Counted from the first letter of the stretch, positions 1 to 6,082 are shown. The stretch: 9,460 bases of DNA from Methanobacteriaceae archaeon UBA349 (GCA_002509745.1 DAWK01000112.1:1-9460); one strand, 5' to 3'. The notes: a model not told the origin generated them from the sequence alone. Made by a program: numbers and translations.

Positions 1-589
1 TTCCATTTTGTGATCCTATATATATGGTTCCATTGTTTACAACAGGAGATGATTTTACGGCATTACCTGTATCAAATTCCCAGGTTTTTGTTCCGTTTTC
101 TATATCCACAGCATATAATCGTCCATCATTTGAACCTATATAAACTGTATCATTCACCACGGCTGGAGAAGATTCAATGGCGTTTCCAGTCTTAAATTTC
201 CAGTTAACATCACCATTATCAGTATTTATGGAGTAAAGATATCCATCAGTGGAACCAACAAATAAAGTCTTATTTTGAATGGCTGGAGATGAAATTAAGC
301 CCCCGCCGGTTTTATAATCCCATAATTTTGTACCATCTTCCATATCTACGGCATATACATTCCCGGCATTTGAACCAAAGAATATTATTTTATTCAATAT
401 GGCGGGGGATGATTGTATTGGCCCTCCGGCTGGGAAGTACCATACTTGGGATGTGAAATCCGCTGCTTCTTTTAAAAATCCAGTGTGTTCCTGATTCTCG
501 TGAAACATCTGCCAATCTGCAGCAGACACTGGACCAATCAGTATACACGCTATGAGTAGTCCAATAAAGGCATTTCTCTTTTTAAACAT
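1..589 (-). CDS. Secreted PQQ-like beta-propeller repeat protein (N-terminal part, cut by window edge)
   Basis: This is an open frame of 196 codons reading out of the window, so the C-terminus is missing. It starts at ATG 589 with an SD (GGTGA) 7 nt upstream. Residues 1-23 look like a signal peptide: basic MFKKR, a hydrophobic stretch, then a VSA/AD cleavage-like site. Next comes a DWQMF..N..HTGF segment typical of the start of PQQ-like propellers. From residue 57 there are perfectly spaced 40-residue repeats (57-96, 97-136, 137-176, 177 onward). Each has SSPA, an N-x-T turn, a (Y/F)-(I/V/F)-G-S-x-x-G strand, (L/V)-Y-(A/S)-(V/I)-(D/N), and W-x-(F/Y)-x-T-G. Such repeats form WD-like blades (BamB/PQQ-dehydrogenase fold). 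The protein is probably exported to the cell surface as a binding or structural protein. PQQ binding itself is not implied, and catalytic residues cannot be judged without the rest. Confidence 0.88.
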   Translation of the reverse strand, partial: MFKKRNAFIGLLIACILIGPVSAADWQMFHENQEHTGFLKEAADFTSQVWYFPAGGPIQSSPAILNKIIFFGSNAGNVYAVDMEDGTKLWDYKTGGGLISSPAIQNKTLFVGSTDGYLYSINTDNGDVNWKFKTGNAIESSPAVVNDTVYIGSNDGRLYAVDIENGTKTWEFDTGNAVKSSPVVNNGTIYIGSQNG

Positions 590-631
590 ATTTTTTCACC
601 ACAATTAATATACTAATGGAAAATATTGATT

Positions 632-667
632 ATCAATTTAATCAATTTAATCAATTTAATCAATTTA
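632..667. repeat. Four perfect tandem copies of ATCAATTTA (9 bp)
   Basis: Copies lie at 632-640, 641-649, 650-658 and 659-667 with no mismatch. Read on the minus strand this is TAAATTGAT x4. It sits between the putative TATA box and the start codon of the propeller gene at 589, so a change in copy number would alter promoter spacing or the 5' leader. Confidence 0.95.
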
Positions 668-672
668 TATCC
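665..672 (-). promoter_or_regulatory. Putative TATA box for the propeller gene
   Basis: The minus strand reads ATATAAAT, preceded by an A-rich stretch that could serve as a BRE. A transcription start about 25 nt downstream would fall near 643, inside the 9-bp tandem repeat, giving a leader of roughly 50 nt with the SD at its end. This is inferred from archaeal promoter spacing only. Confidence 0.4.
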
Positions 673-713
673 ATTTTTTACTTTAATTTGCTCTAAATTT
701 AGTAATATTAATG

Positions 714-739
714 ATTTAAACTTTATAATCAGTTTAAAT
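714..739. repeat. Perfect 9-bp inverted repeat with 8-nt loop
   Basis: ATTTAAACT (714-722) and AGTTTAAAT (731-739) flank TTATAATC. It lies about 45-70 bp upstream of the putative propeller-gene TATA box and 75-100 bp past the permease stop. It could be a regulator site or a 3'-end hairpin. There is no T-tract on the minus-strand 3' side, so a terminator role for the permease is not well supported. A 10-bp palindrome, CTAAATTTAG, lies nearby at 693-702. Confidence 0.5.
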
Positions 740-792
740 TATTTTTATTTAATTTATTAATTATTTTATTAGCATATTCGTAAAATGGGAGA

Positions 793-816
793 TATAATAG
801 GTACATCTCTATTATA
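793..816 (-). terminator. 8-bp inverted repeat overlapping the permease stop codon, possible 3' hairpin
   Basis: TATAATAG (793-800) and CTATTATA (809-816) pair perfectly around an 8-nt loop. The second arm covers the permease TAA at 812-814. The stem is AT-rich and followed on the minus strand only by a short T4 run, so it is a weak terminator candidate. It could instead stabilise the mRNA 3' end. Confidence 0.3.
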
Positions 817-2035
817 CGTCTCTATTGAAACTTCTAACTCCCATGGCAAAGAATAATAGGGTAAAACCTATTAAAACTGCAACATCTACCCATACATCTC
901 CTAAATTTGCGCCCTTAAGCATAACTGCTCTTAGTGCATCATTAGCGTATGTTAGGGGGACTAAATATGCGATTTTCTGGAATATCCAGGGCATGGTTGC
1001 TAGTGGATAGAATACTCCTGATACAAACATCATGGGCATGGTAAATGGCATTACCATTTGCACATAATCTTCCTGAGTAGAAACTCGGGCCGATATCATT
1101 ATTCCAAACCCTACAAAACATAGGGCTGTTAGAACCAGTAGTAAGAGCGTGAGCCCCATACTTCCCTTTATTACTATTCCAAAGAGAATAACGGCGGCCA
1201 AAATTAATATAATGGCCCTCCCGGTTTCAATTATCAACTTTGATATAATTTTTCCACCTACCACAGTAGAAACGTTGGTTGGGGTCATAAATAAACGAGC
1301 AAGTTCTCCTCTTTCTCTTTCACCAGCAATAGACTCTCCCATACCCATCATACAAGACATCATAACGGTCATGGCTATAACTGCAGGTACCAAGAAGTCT
1401 ATGTATTTGATATCACCATAAATCTTGTCTACCTGGAAATTAATGGTATTTGCCAGATTTTGTATGCTGGCCACTATTCCACCAGGCTGGGATGATGATA
1501 CTTGGCTGGTGTTTACCTGGATTCCTGTCTGATTTGAGGTACTCTGAGAACTGGCGGTAGAGCCACTACTATTCATCTGCATTTTTTCCAGTCCGAGCTG
1601 GCCGGAAATTTTGCTGAATAATGCTTGTGTGGTGGGTATTAAGGCCTGGCTGGCCATCTGATCAGATGAGTCAACATACATCACTACACTTTGAGGCTGC
1701 GAACTAGTAAGATTGTCATAATTGGGTGGCAATACGATGGCTGCTTTTACCTGTCCGCTCTGAACCATCTCCCTACCCTTCTCGGGATCGCTAATAATTC
1801 CTTTCACATCATACAAACTCATATTTTTTATGGCATTTAGTGTCTGATCGGTTACTGCTCCGTGTGATTGATCAACTACCACTATAGGTATGTTATCAAG
1901 TGTTCCACCCATCCCATAACCAAATAAGGTTATCATGATAATCGGGAAAAGTATAAGGGACATTAAACGAGGCTTATGCCTCCAAAGGACTATTAGATCC
2001 TTTTTGAGCATCCACATTACTTTCTTAGTCTCCAA
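812..2035 (-). CDS. ABC-2 type transporter permease
   Basis: This 407-aa protein is the membrane half of an ABC exporter, paired with the ATPase just upstream. It has one N-terminal membrane segment (about 24-42), a large extracytoplasmic domain (about 45-205), then five C-terminal segments (about 213-233, 264-289, 294-315, 326-345, 384-402), as in the ABC2_membrane/NatB-YhhJ class. An ERERGELARLF motif (239-249) follows segment 2, the usual coupling region facing the ATPase. The outer domain carries a Ser/Gln/Asn-rich linker (about 154-186) with several N-x-S/T sequons (N71, N108, N155, N168, N175), possible archaeal N-glycosylation sites. The start is TTG at 2035, chosen because GGAGG lies 7 nt upstream; the next ATG (codon 7) would be too far from it. 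The start lies 2 nt after the ATPase stop, so translation is probably coupled. The substrate is unknown; relatives export drugs, lipids or ions. Confidence 0.9.
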   Translation of the reverse strand: METKKVMWMLKKDLIVLWRHKPRLMSLILFPIIMITLFGYGMGGTLDNIPIVVVDQSHGAVTDQTLNAIKNMSLYDVKGIISDPEKGREMVQSGQVKAAIVLPPNYDNLTSSQPQSVVMYVDSSDQMASQALIPTTQALFSKISGQLGLEKMQMNSSGSTASSQSTSNQTGIQVNTSQVSSSQPGGIVASIQNLANTINFQVDKIYGDIKYIDFLVPAVIAMTVMMSCMMGMGESIAGERERGELARLFMTPTNVSTVVGGKIISKLIIETGRAIILILAAVILFGIVIKGSMGLTLLLLVLTALCFVGFGIMISARVSTQEDYVQMVMPFTMPMMFVSGVFYPLATMPWIFQKIAYLVPLTYANDALRAVMLKGANLGDVWVDVAVLIGFTLLFFAMGVRSFNRDV

Positions 2036-2037
2036 TC

Positions 2038-3117
2038 TTATTCCTCCTTCTCCTTAGCCGTTACTTTTACAAATACATCTTCCAAAGAGGGATCTTTAGT
2101 TGAAATAGAAGTTATGTTCCCGTTATTCTCCATAACTGCCCATATAACATCATTTACAGCTGTTTTACATTTTTCGTCCATTTCCATAATGACTCGACCA
2201 GAATGATGTTTAATTACTTCAAATACTACGGGGAGCTTTTGAATTTCTTCTACCATTTTATCATTCAGGTTACTGACCATGATGCTCATTTGTTTTGTTT
2301 TCCCATTTTCTCTTTCAAGATCCGCTACTGCACCTTTCAAATCTTTAAATGAACTTTCTTGACCAATAGGATTTTCTTGCTCTATTTTATCAATAATTGT
2401 ACCTAAATTGGCCTTTTTAGCATCTTCATCTTCTCTGATCATGGTATCTTTTAATCCCTGAGGAGTGTCAAAGGCAGCAAGTGTGCCTTGATTAATAATT
2501 CCCACATTATCACATAGGAGCTCTACTTCATACATATCGTGGGAACAGAGTATTATGGTATGTCCTTTTTCATTCAATTCAGTAATTAAATCCCAGAGTA
2601 CTCTTTTTGTTGTGGGATCCAGTCCAATGGTTGGTTCATCCAGGAACAAAATATCTGGTTGATGTACCAGACTGGCTACTACTGAAACTTTCTGCTTTTG
2701 ACCACCAGAAAGTTGTCTAACCAGCTTATTTTGAGCGTATTTTATGTCAACCAGTTCCATGAGTTCTTCAATACGTACCTCTTTAAGGTCTCGAGGCATC
2801 CCATAGAAGTCGGCACATAGCTCCACATTTTCTCTCACCGTAAGATCTCCATAGAGGCTTACTAGTTGAGGAACCATTCCTATTTTTTGTCTAACTTCAT
2901 TAGGACTCTCATTAATGTCATAACCAGCTACACTAGCACTTCCTTCAGTTGGCTGAGCAAGACAAGTCAACATTTTTATAGTAGTAGTTTTTCCGGCTCC
3001 ATTTGGACCTAAAAATCCGAAAATTGATTTATTCTCGATTTTCATATTAAGGGCATCCACTGCTAGAAAATCACCGAATTTTTTTGTCAAATCGAAGGTT
3101 TCTATTGCGTATTTCAT
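2038..3117 (-). CDS. ABC transporter ATP-binding protein (DrrA/CcmA-type exporter ATPase)
   Basis: The 359-aa cytoplasmic ATPase drives the permease encoded directly downstream. All nucleotide-binding motifs are intact: Walker A GPNGAGKTT (37-45), Q-loop Q84, signature LSGGQ (136-140), Walker B ILFLDEP (156-162) with the D-loop region GLDP, and H-loop His193 in SHD. The C-terminal region ends with SLEDVFVKVT (344-353), a hallmark of ABC-2 drug/antibiotic exporter ATPases. The protein is about 40-50 residues longer than typical 310-aa members; the extra length is a charged stretch around 222-280, between the ATPase core and the C-terminal domain. Start ATG 3117 has a perfect GGAGGTG SD (3125-3131) 7 nt upstream. 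The padR gene lies 120 bp upstream on the same strand. The gap holds inverted and direct repeats that could be PadR control sites. Confidence 0.95.
   Translation of the reverse strand: MKYAIETFDLTKKFGDFLAVDALNMKIENKSIFGFLGPNGAGKTTTIKMLTCLAQPTEGSASVAGYDINESPNEVRQKIGMVPQLVSLYGDLTVRENVELCADFYGMPRDLKEVRIEELMELVDIKYAQNKLVRQLSGGQKQKVSVVASLVHQPDILFLDEPTIGLDPTTKRVLWDLITELNEKGHTIILCSHDMYEVELLCDNVGIINQGTLAAFDTPQGLKDTMIREDEDAKKANLGTIIDKIEQENPIGQESSFKDLKGAVADLERENGKTKQMSIMVSNLNDKMVEEIQKLPVVFEVIKHHSGRVIMEMDEKCKTAVNDVIWAVMENNGNITSISTKDPSLEDVFVKVTAKEKEE
2043..2047 (-). promoter_or_regulatory. SD (GGAGG) deciding the TTG start of the permease
   Basis: The minus strand reads GGAGG, then AA, the ATPase stop TAA, GA and TTG. 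The spacing of 7 nt is ideal for TTG at 2035, against about 25 nt for the first in-frame ATG. The SD lies inside the last codons of the ATPase gene. Confidence 0.75.
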
Positions 3118-3150
3118 TTATTAACACCTCCGTGTGGCGTTTTAGCTCAT

Positions 3151-3170
3151 AATCATTTTTAATCATTTTT
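3151..3170. repeat. Two tandem copies of AATCATTTTT
   Basis: Perfect 10-bp direct repeats at 3151-3160 and 3161-3170, roughly 20-45 bp upstream of the ATPase SD. One helical turn apart, they could be a protein-binding site or part of the core promoter. Function is unknown. Confidence 0.6.
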
Positions 3171-3196
3171 GATAAATTAACTAGATTATGGTTAAA

Positions 3197-3227
3197 CTAA
3201 TTTTAAATTAGCTTACGTGGCTAATTT
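3197..3227. promoter_or_regulatory. Candidate PadR operator: palindrome plus third half-site
   Basis: CTAATTT (3197-3203), one T, then AAATTAG (3205-3211) form a perfect 15-bp palindrome. A further CTAATTT half-site follows at 3221-3227, so AAATTAGC and GCTAATTT also form an 8-bp inverted repeat around a 7-nt loop. It lies in the padR-ATPase gap, 80-110 bp upstream of the ATPase ATG. PadR proteins are dimers that bind AT-rich inverted repeats and commonly control adjacent exporters. Assignment to this PadR is inference. A role as a 3' hairpin of padR is the alternative. Confidence 0.4.
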
Positions 3228-3237
3228 TATTTTATTC

Positions 3238-3639
3238 TTAAATTTCATCATTCCAAAAATCTTCCCAAAGTTTGGCAATATTATTTTCGAAAATGTCTCT
3301 TATTCTAAGAATTGTAGCTTCTCCTTGAGGAGTTATTTCATAATATTTTAGCTTTCTCTTGCCTTGATATTCCCAGGTTCCAGTTATGAGGCCTTTTTTT
3401 TCAAGGTCATGTAATATGGGATATATTGTGCTGGGCCCCAGTGGTTTCATTTTCTTAGAGAGATCATGAGAAAGATAAAATTTATTTATATTGGTCATTA
3501 TTTCGTAGCCATGTAGCCTATGCTTCTTTATCATTCCCAAAATTATTGTTTTGCCGAATCCACGCATGAAAGTTTTAATAAATGTTTTATCATATTTTTG
3601 ACAATCTGAATCGTCAAAATCTTCACAAGGATTATTCAT
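3238..3639 (-). CDS. PadR-family winged-helix transcriptional regulator
   Basis: The 133-aa protein is the probable local repressor of the exporter genes that follow. The PadR fold is clear: ILGMI...LHGYEI (34-47) for helix 1-2, GPSTIYPILHDLEKKGLI (68-85) for the recognition helix, and the wing with KLKYYEITPQGE (96-107). A short C-terminal helix (about 108-130) would give the dimer interface. An acidic N-terminal extension of about 20 residues with Cys5 and Cys13 precedes the domain; a redox or metal role is possible but unproven. Start ATG 3639 has no good SD and overlaps the stop of a 14-aa upstream reading frame as ATGA. The upstream region holds palindromic CTAAATTTAA-like sites, consistent with autoregulation. 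Confidence 0.92.
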   Translation of the reverse strand: MNNPCEDFDDSDCQKYDKTFIKTFMRGFGKTIILGMIKKHRLHGYEIMTNINKFYLSHDLSKKMKPLGPSTIYPILHDLEKKGLITGTWEYQGKRKLKYYEITPQGEATILRIRDIFENNIAKLWEDFWNDEI

Positions 3640-3680
3640 GTCTTCTGAATTTTCATTGTGATGGTTATCTTTATTATCAT
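3636..3680 (-). other. Possible 14-aa upstream ORF overlapping the padR start
   Basis: ATG 3680 reads M-I-I-K-I-T-I-T-M-K-I-Q-K-T and then TGA (3638-3636), which overlaps the padR ATG (3639-3637) as ATGA. padR lacks a clear SD, so terminating ribosomes could reinitiate there. The frame's own SD is poor: a GGGGG run lies about 14 nt upstream. It could be coincidental in AT-rich leader sequence. Confidence 0.22.
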
Positions 3681-3711
3681 CTAGAATTTACTAACCCCCT
3701 ATATTCTATTT

Positions 3712-3750
3712 CTAAATTTAACTGTTTTTTGTTATTTAGACTAAATTTAA
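3712..3750. promoter_or_regulatory. Candidate PadR sites upstream of padR (two CTAAATTTAA and a palindrome)
   Basis: CTAAATTTAA occurs at 3712-3721 and again at 3741-3750, 29 bp apart (about three helical turns). The second overlaps a perfect palindrome, ATTTAG-A-CTAAAT (3734-3746). The motif CTAA(A/T)TTTAA is shared with the palindrome at 3197 upstream of the ATPase gene. The sites lie about 75-110 bp upstream of the padR ATG and would overlap the predicted start site near 3743. Binding by PadR is inferred. Confidence 0.35.
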
Positions 3751-3763
3751 TTTACTTAAACAT

Positions 3764-3772
3764 CTTATATTC
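3764..3772 (-). promoter_or_regulatory. Possible TATA box for padR
   Basis: The minus strand reads GAATATAAG. A start about 25 nt downstream would be near 3743, inside the ATTTAGACTAAAT palindrome, where a repressor would block initiation. A stronger-looking TTTATATA lies on the minus strand at 3876-3883 and is an alternative, but would give a leader over 200 nt long. Confidence 0.28.
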
Positions 3773-3815
3773 AAATATTAATTCATATTTGATGTTTTCA
3801 ATTCACTATTCTAGA

Positions 3816-3920
3816 TTTTGATATATTAATTTTGGATATATCTATTTTCGTAATATTCCATAATACAAATTCGGATATATAAATATTGCTATTAATTTTG
3901 ATATATCTGTTTTTGTAATA
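3816..3920. repeat. Degenerate GATATAT repeats with a near-duplicated 30-bp segment
   Basis: TT(T/C)(T/G)GATATAT-like units occur at 3816-3826, 3830-3841, 3870-3880 and 3896-3906. Two of them extend into a near duplicate, 3825-3855 and 3891-3920, which differ by a one-base indel and two substitutions. GATATATC inside both copies is self-complementary. They may be regulatory sites or the residue of a local duplication. No function is assigned. Confidence 0.55.
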
Positions 3921-3940
3921 GTAATGGCACTTTTTAATAT

Positions 3941-3961
3941 AATAATAATAATAATAATAAT
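3941..3961. repeat. (AAT)7 trinucleotide microsatellite
   Basis: Seven uninterrupted AAT units lie about 180 bp upstream of the TIM-barrel gene start, flanked by more A/T-only sequence. The tract lies outside coding sequence and is likely length-variable. Confidence 0.95.
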
Positions 3962-4070
3962 ATAAAAATTAAAATAAGGAATTAAAATTTCTTTTTCTTA
4001 TTTTCTAGATAAAATTAAAATTTTATGGTTTATTAATCAATAATAGAAAAAAATAACCTTCAAAAACAAG

Positions 4071-4078
4071 AATATATC
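4071..4078 (+). promoter_or_regulatory. Possible TATA box for the TIM-barrel gene
   Basis: AATATATC follows an A-rich CAAAAACAAG stretch that could act as a BRE. Start-site spacing of about 25 nt predicts initiation near 4100 and a leader of about 40 nt ending in the GGGGTGAT SD. Inferred from spacing and composition only. Confidence 0.35.
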
Positions 4079-4141
4079 TTTAATGGAGAAAGTGAGAGAA
4101 CACAATTAGGATTATTCAATCAGTGATGGGGTGATAATAAC

Positions 4142-4900
4142 ATGAAATGTGGCTTTTCTAGTTTGGCTCTTTTTATGAATTCTTTTGAAATGATGCTTGA
4201 TCAGGCAACCCAGGATGGATTTAAATGTATGGAAATATTATGTGAAGGGCCCTATTGGCCGCGTAGCGTTCTGGAAGAATGCAGTAGCTTGGAAGTTTTT
4301 CAATCATATAATCTCGATATTTTTCTGCATGCTCCTACGGTAGATTTAAACCCTGCCAGTATTAACTCCGGAATTAGAGATGAAACTCAGAGGCAAATGG
4401 GAGAAACGGTTGATTTGGCCGTTGAAATTGAAGCCAAAGCTATAACCACACATCCGGGCATGATTAGGCGTCTGGAAGAGAGGGTGAGACTCATGGCCAT
4501 TGACTTCGCTGTTGAAAATCTCACGGAATGTTCTGAATATGCTAATGGCAGAGGAATATGTTTTTCTATAGAAAATATGCCTAATAAATATGCTTATTTA
4601 TGTAATAGTGCTTTAGAGCATGATTTTATGGTGAATGAATGTGGATGCAAGGCCACAGTGGATATGGGTCATGCTAATACTACTGATGACCCTTCAGAAT
4701 TTTTAAATATTAATAAAACCATTTATTACCATTTAAGTGACAATGATGGTCTCAAAGATCAGCATTTACCATTGGGTGATGGATCTCTGGACTTAAATCT
4801 TATTAAAAATATTAAAGTTGGCATTATAGAGCTTAATTCCTATGAATCCGTATTAAAAAGCAAAAAAATTTTATATAAATTAAATGGTAAAGGTAATTAA
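4142..4900 (+). CDS. TIM-barrel protein of the sugar isomerase/epimerase - endonuclease IV superfamily
   Basis: The 252-aa protein has the AP_endonuc_2/xylose-isomerase-like TIM barrel. Candidate metal ligands fall at the ends of successive strands: His63 (LHAPTVDLN), His104 (TTHPG), Glu144 (SIENMP), Asp174 and His177 (VDMGHAN), His197 (YYHLSDN), His208 and Asp213 (QHLPLGDG) and Glu230 (IIELNS). This is the layout of a metal-dependent enzyme, probably with two or three divalent ions. It is slightly shorter than most sugar isomerases (260-290 aa). I cannot tell a sugar-phosphate isomerase/epimerase from a DNA AP endonuclease-like role, although LPLGDG near the end is common in both. Start ATG 4142 has a strong SD, GGGGTGAT (4128-4135), 6 nt upstream. 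The DUF1211 gene begins 38 nt downstream and may be cotranscribed. Cys content is notable for a small enzyme. Confidence 0.87.
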   Translation: MKCGFSSLALFMNSFEMMLDQATQDGFKCMEILCEGPYWPRSVLEECSSLEVFQSYNLDIFLHAPTVDLNPASINSGIRDETQRQMGETVDLAVEIEAKAITTHPGMIRRLEERVRLMAIDFAVENLTECSEYANGRGICFSIENMPNKYAYLCNSALEHDFMVNECGCKATVDMGHANTTDDPSEFLNINKTIYYHLSDNDGLKDQHLPLGDGSLDLNLIKNIKVGIIELNSYESVLKSKKILYKLNGKGN

Positions 4901-4926
4901 CTAGAAACAACTTTTAAGATAAAATA

Positions 4927-4932
4927 GGGGAG
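4927..4932 (+). promoter_or_regulatory. SD (GGGGAG) deciding the TTG start of the DUF1211 gene
   Basis: GGGGAG is followed by 6 nt and then TTG 4939, a suitable spacing. The nearby ATG at 4935 opens a frame that ends after three codons, and the in-frame ATG at 4978 has no SD. Confidence 0.6.
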
Positions 4933-4938
4933 ATATGC

Positions 4939-5574
4939 TTGGATAAAAGAGTTAAAAAAAATTTAAAAGAAAAATTCATGACCACTAACCGTATAGAAAC
5001 TTTAGTGGACGGTATTTTTGCAATAGCCATGACTCTCTTAGTTTTAACTTTAGAAGTTCCCCAACTTCCTGCTCCAGTGACCAATGGCACTATAATTAAT
5101 TTTTTAATTTCTACCATACCACAATTTTTTGTTTATGGAATGAGTTTTGTTTTACTGGCTGTTTTCTGGAGAATAAATCATCGTGAATTTCATAGAATAG
5201 AAAAATCCAATGGTATGCTTTTAAGGATAAATGTTATTTGGTTGATGTTTGTAGTTCTGGTGCCATTTTCAACATCTTTAGTGGGAGATTATGGTAATTT
5301 TCAAGCAGCTGAACTTTTTTTTCATTTAAATATGCTCATAATAGGAATACTGGCATTCATAAACTGGTATTATGCTGTTAATTGGGGACTTACAAATGTT
5401 AAATGGACTAAGAAAGCTTATAAAAGTAGTTTTTATCATTATTTAATATTTCCTTTTTTAGCTGTCGTGGCAATGCTTCTAACATTTATTTCGCCTTCCT
5501 TTAGTTCCCTAGCTTATTTAGGAATAGTTTTTTTTGAAAATATAGGGAAAAAAATTAATCCTGATGACGAATAA
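4939..5574 (+). CDS. TMEM175/DUF1211 family membrane protein (putative potassium channel)
   Basis: A 211-aa polytopic protein. It opens with the family hallmark RIETLVDGIFAIAMTLLVL (18-36), corresponding to the RxxxFSDG-type motif of the first helix that forms the ion pathway in TMEM175 channels. Further hydrophobic segments lie at about 53-77 (followed by the family-like FWRINHREFHRIE), 97-114, 126-148, 166-185 and 188-200, giving six helices, the normal prokaryotic one-repeat layout (functional as a tetramer). In this protein the motif reads L-V-D-G, so the Phe and Ser of the canonical FSDG are replaced. Start TTG 4939 is preferred for its SD; ATG 4978 (residue 14) would remove only a basic leader, MDKRVKKNLKEKF, and many homologues begin near there. 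Ion selectivity is not predictable from sequence. It follows the TIM-barrel gene after 38 nt. Confidence 0.85.
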   Translation: MDKRVKKNLKEKFMTTNRIETLVDGIFAIAMTLLVLTLEVPQLPAPVTNGTIINFLISTIPQFFVYGMSFVLLAVFWRINHREFHRIEKSNGMLLRINVIWLMFVVLVPFSTSLVGDYGNFQAAELFFHLNMLIIGILAFINWYYAVNWGLTNVKWTKKAYKSSFYHYLIFPFLAVVAMLLTFISPSFSSLAYLGIVFFENIGKKINPDDE

Positions 5575-5613
5575 TAAAAGATATCAGTATTTATTAATTA
5601 AATATATTTAAAG

Positions 5614-5630
5614 AATTAATTTGATTAATT
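5614..5630. repeat. Small inverted repeat between convergent genes
   Basis: AATTAAT (5614-5620) and ATTAATT (5624-5630) surround TTG in the 84-bp gap between the convergent DUF1211 and DsrE-like genes. The stem is all A/T and no good T-tract follows, so it is at best a weak bidirectional 3'-end signal. Confidence 0.25.
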
Positions 5631-5658
5631 AGTAATAAAACATGATTATTTTGATAAT

Positions 5659-6006
5659 TCAAGGCCTTATATAAATCCAGCCTTCTTTTTGCTTTCTTAC
5701 TATCTCCCCAATTCCGGAGGGTACAACTTTAATTCCTTTAATTAGTTCTTCAGGATTTACATTAAGCGAATTTAGTGTATTTGAACAGGCTGCAAATCTC
5801 ACCTCTTTTTTAAGCAAACTAGAGATCATGTTTGAATAGGGAGAACTATTAAAAAACATTTTAACACCCATAGAATAAGCTAAAAGTTCTATTTCTACAT
5901 TTTCTTCACCCAAATCAGCAATCAGATTTCTAATGTTATTTAAAACTAGATTAACTCGAAAAGGGTCTTCTTCATTCACTTGAAATATAACTTTATATTT
6001 TTCCAT
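5659..6006 (-). CDS. DsrE-family protein
   Basis: A 115-aa cytoplasmic protein of the DsrE/YchN-like fold. Features are a first strand YKVIFQVNE (4-12), helix VNLVLNNIRNLIADLG (18-33), strand VEIELLAYSMGVKMF (37-51), then a helix and the VRFAACSNTL motif (69-78) with the single Cys74 at the position of the conserved cysteine in this family. The C-terminus has the usual GIKVVPSGIGEIVRKQKEGWIYIRP pattern (91-115). Related proteins relay sulfur or bind ligands as small oligomers. With only one Cys and no sulfur-relay partners nearby, a specific role cannot be assigned. Start ATG 6006 has GGGAG (6011-6015) 4 nt upstream. It is transcribed divergently from the 74-aa gene at 6151 across a 144-bp AT-rich gap. 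Confidence 0.88.
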   Translation of the reverse strand: MEKYKVIFQVNEEDPFRVNLVLNNIRNLIADLGEENVEIELLAYSMGVKMFFNSSPYSNMISSLLKKEVRFAACSNTLNSLNVNPEELIKGIKVVPSGIGEIVRKQKEGWIYIRP

Positions 6007-6082
6007 TTTTCTCCCTCAATAATTCAATTCATTAGCAAGATTCCTATTTGTTTTATTAATTAAAAAATATAATTAATAATGA

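Larger units (their letters stand above)
3640..4141. other. Large AT-rich divergent intergenic region
   Basis: About 500 bp between padR (minus) and the TIM-barrel gene (plus). I see no convincing gene in it. It holds two CTAAATTTAA sites, a possible padR promoter, four degenerate GATATAT repeats, a near-duplicated 30-bp segment, an (AAT)7 tract and a possible promoter for the plus-strand gene. The plus-strand frame across 3582-3821 is rich in Phe, Leu, Tyr and Asn, as expected for AT-rich noncoding DNA. Confidence 0.7.

Noticed and set aside
10..195. Plus-strand frame of 61 aa
   Set aside because: It is the antisense shadow of the propeller gene's 120-bp repeats, with no SD.
632..667. Short CRISPR-like array
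   Set aside because: The units are 9-bp head-to-tail copies with no spacers. The (AAT)7 tract at 3941 is also a simple repeat.
1149..1421. Plus-strand 90-aa frame (and a 61-aa frame at 825-1010)
   Set aside because: Antisense to the permease, whose minus-strand frame has a clear family match and SD.
3582..3821. Plus-strand 79-aa frame over the padR start and spacer
   Set aside because: Composition (Phe, Leu, Tyr, Asn) is that of translated AT-rich noncoding DNA. It overlaps padR and has no SD.
4935..4946. ATG start for the DUF1211 gene at 4935
   Set aside because: That frame reads three codons and then TAA. The TTG at 4939 is in the correct frame and suitably placed after the SD.
4914..5117. 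Minus-strand 67-aa frame
   Set aside because: Shadow of the DUF1211 gene, whose motif-bearing frame is on the plus strand.
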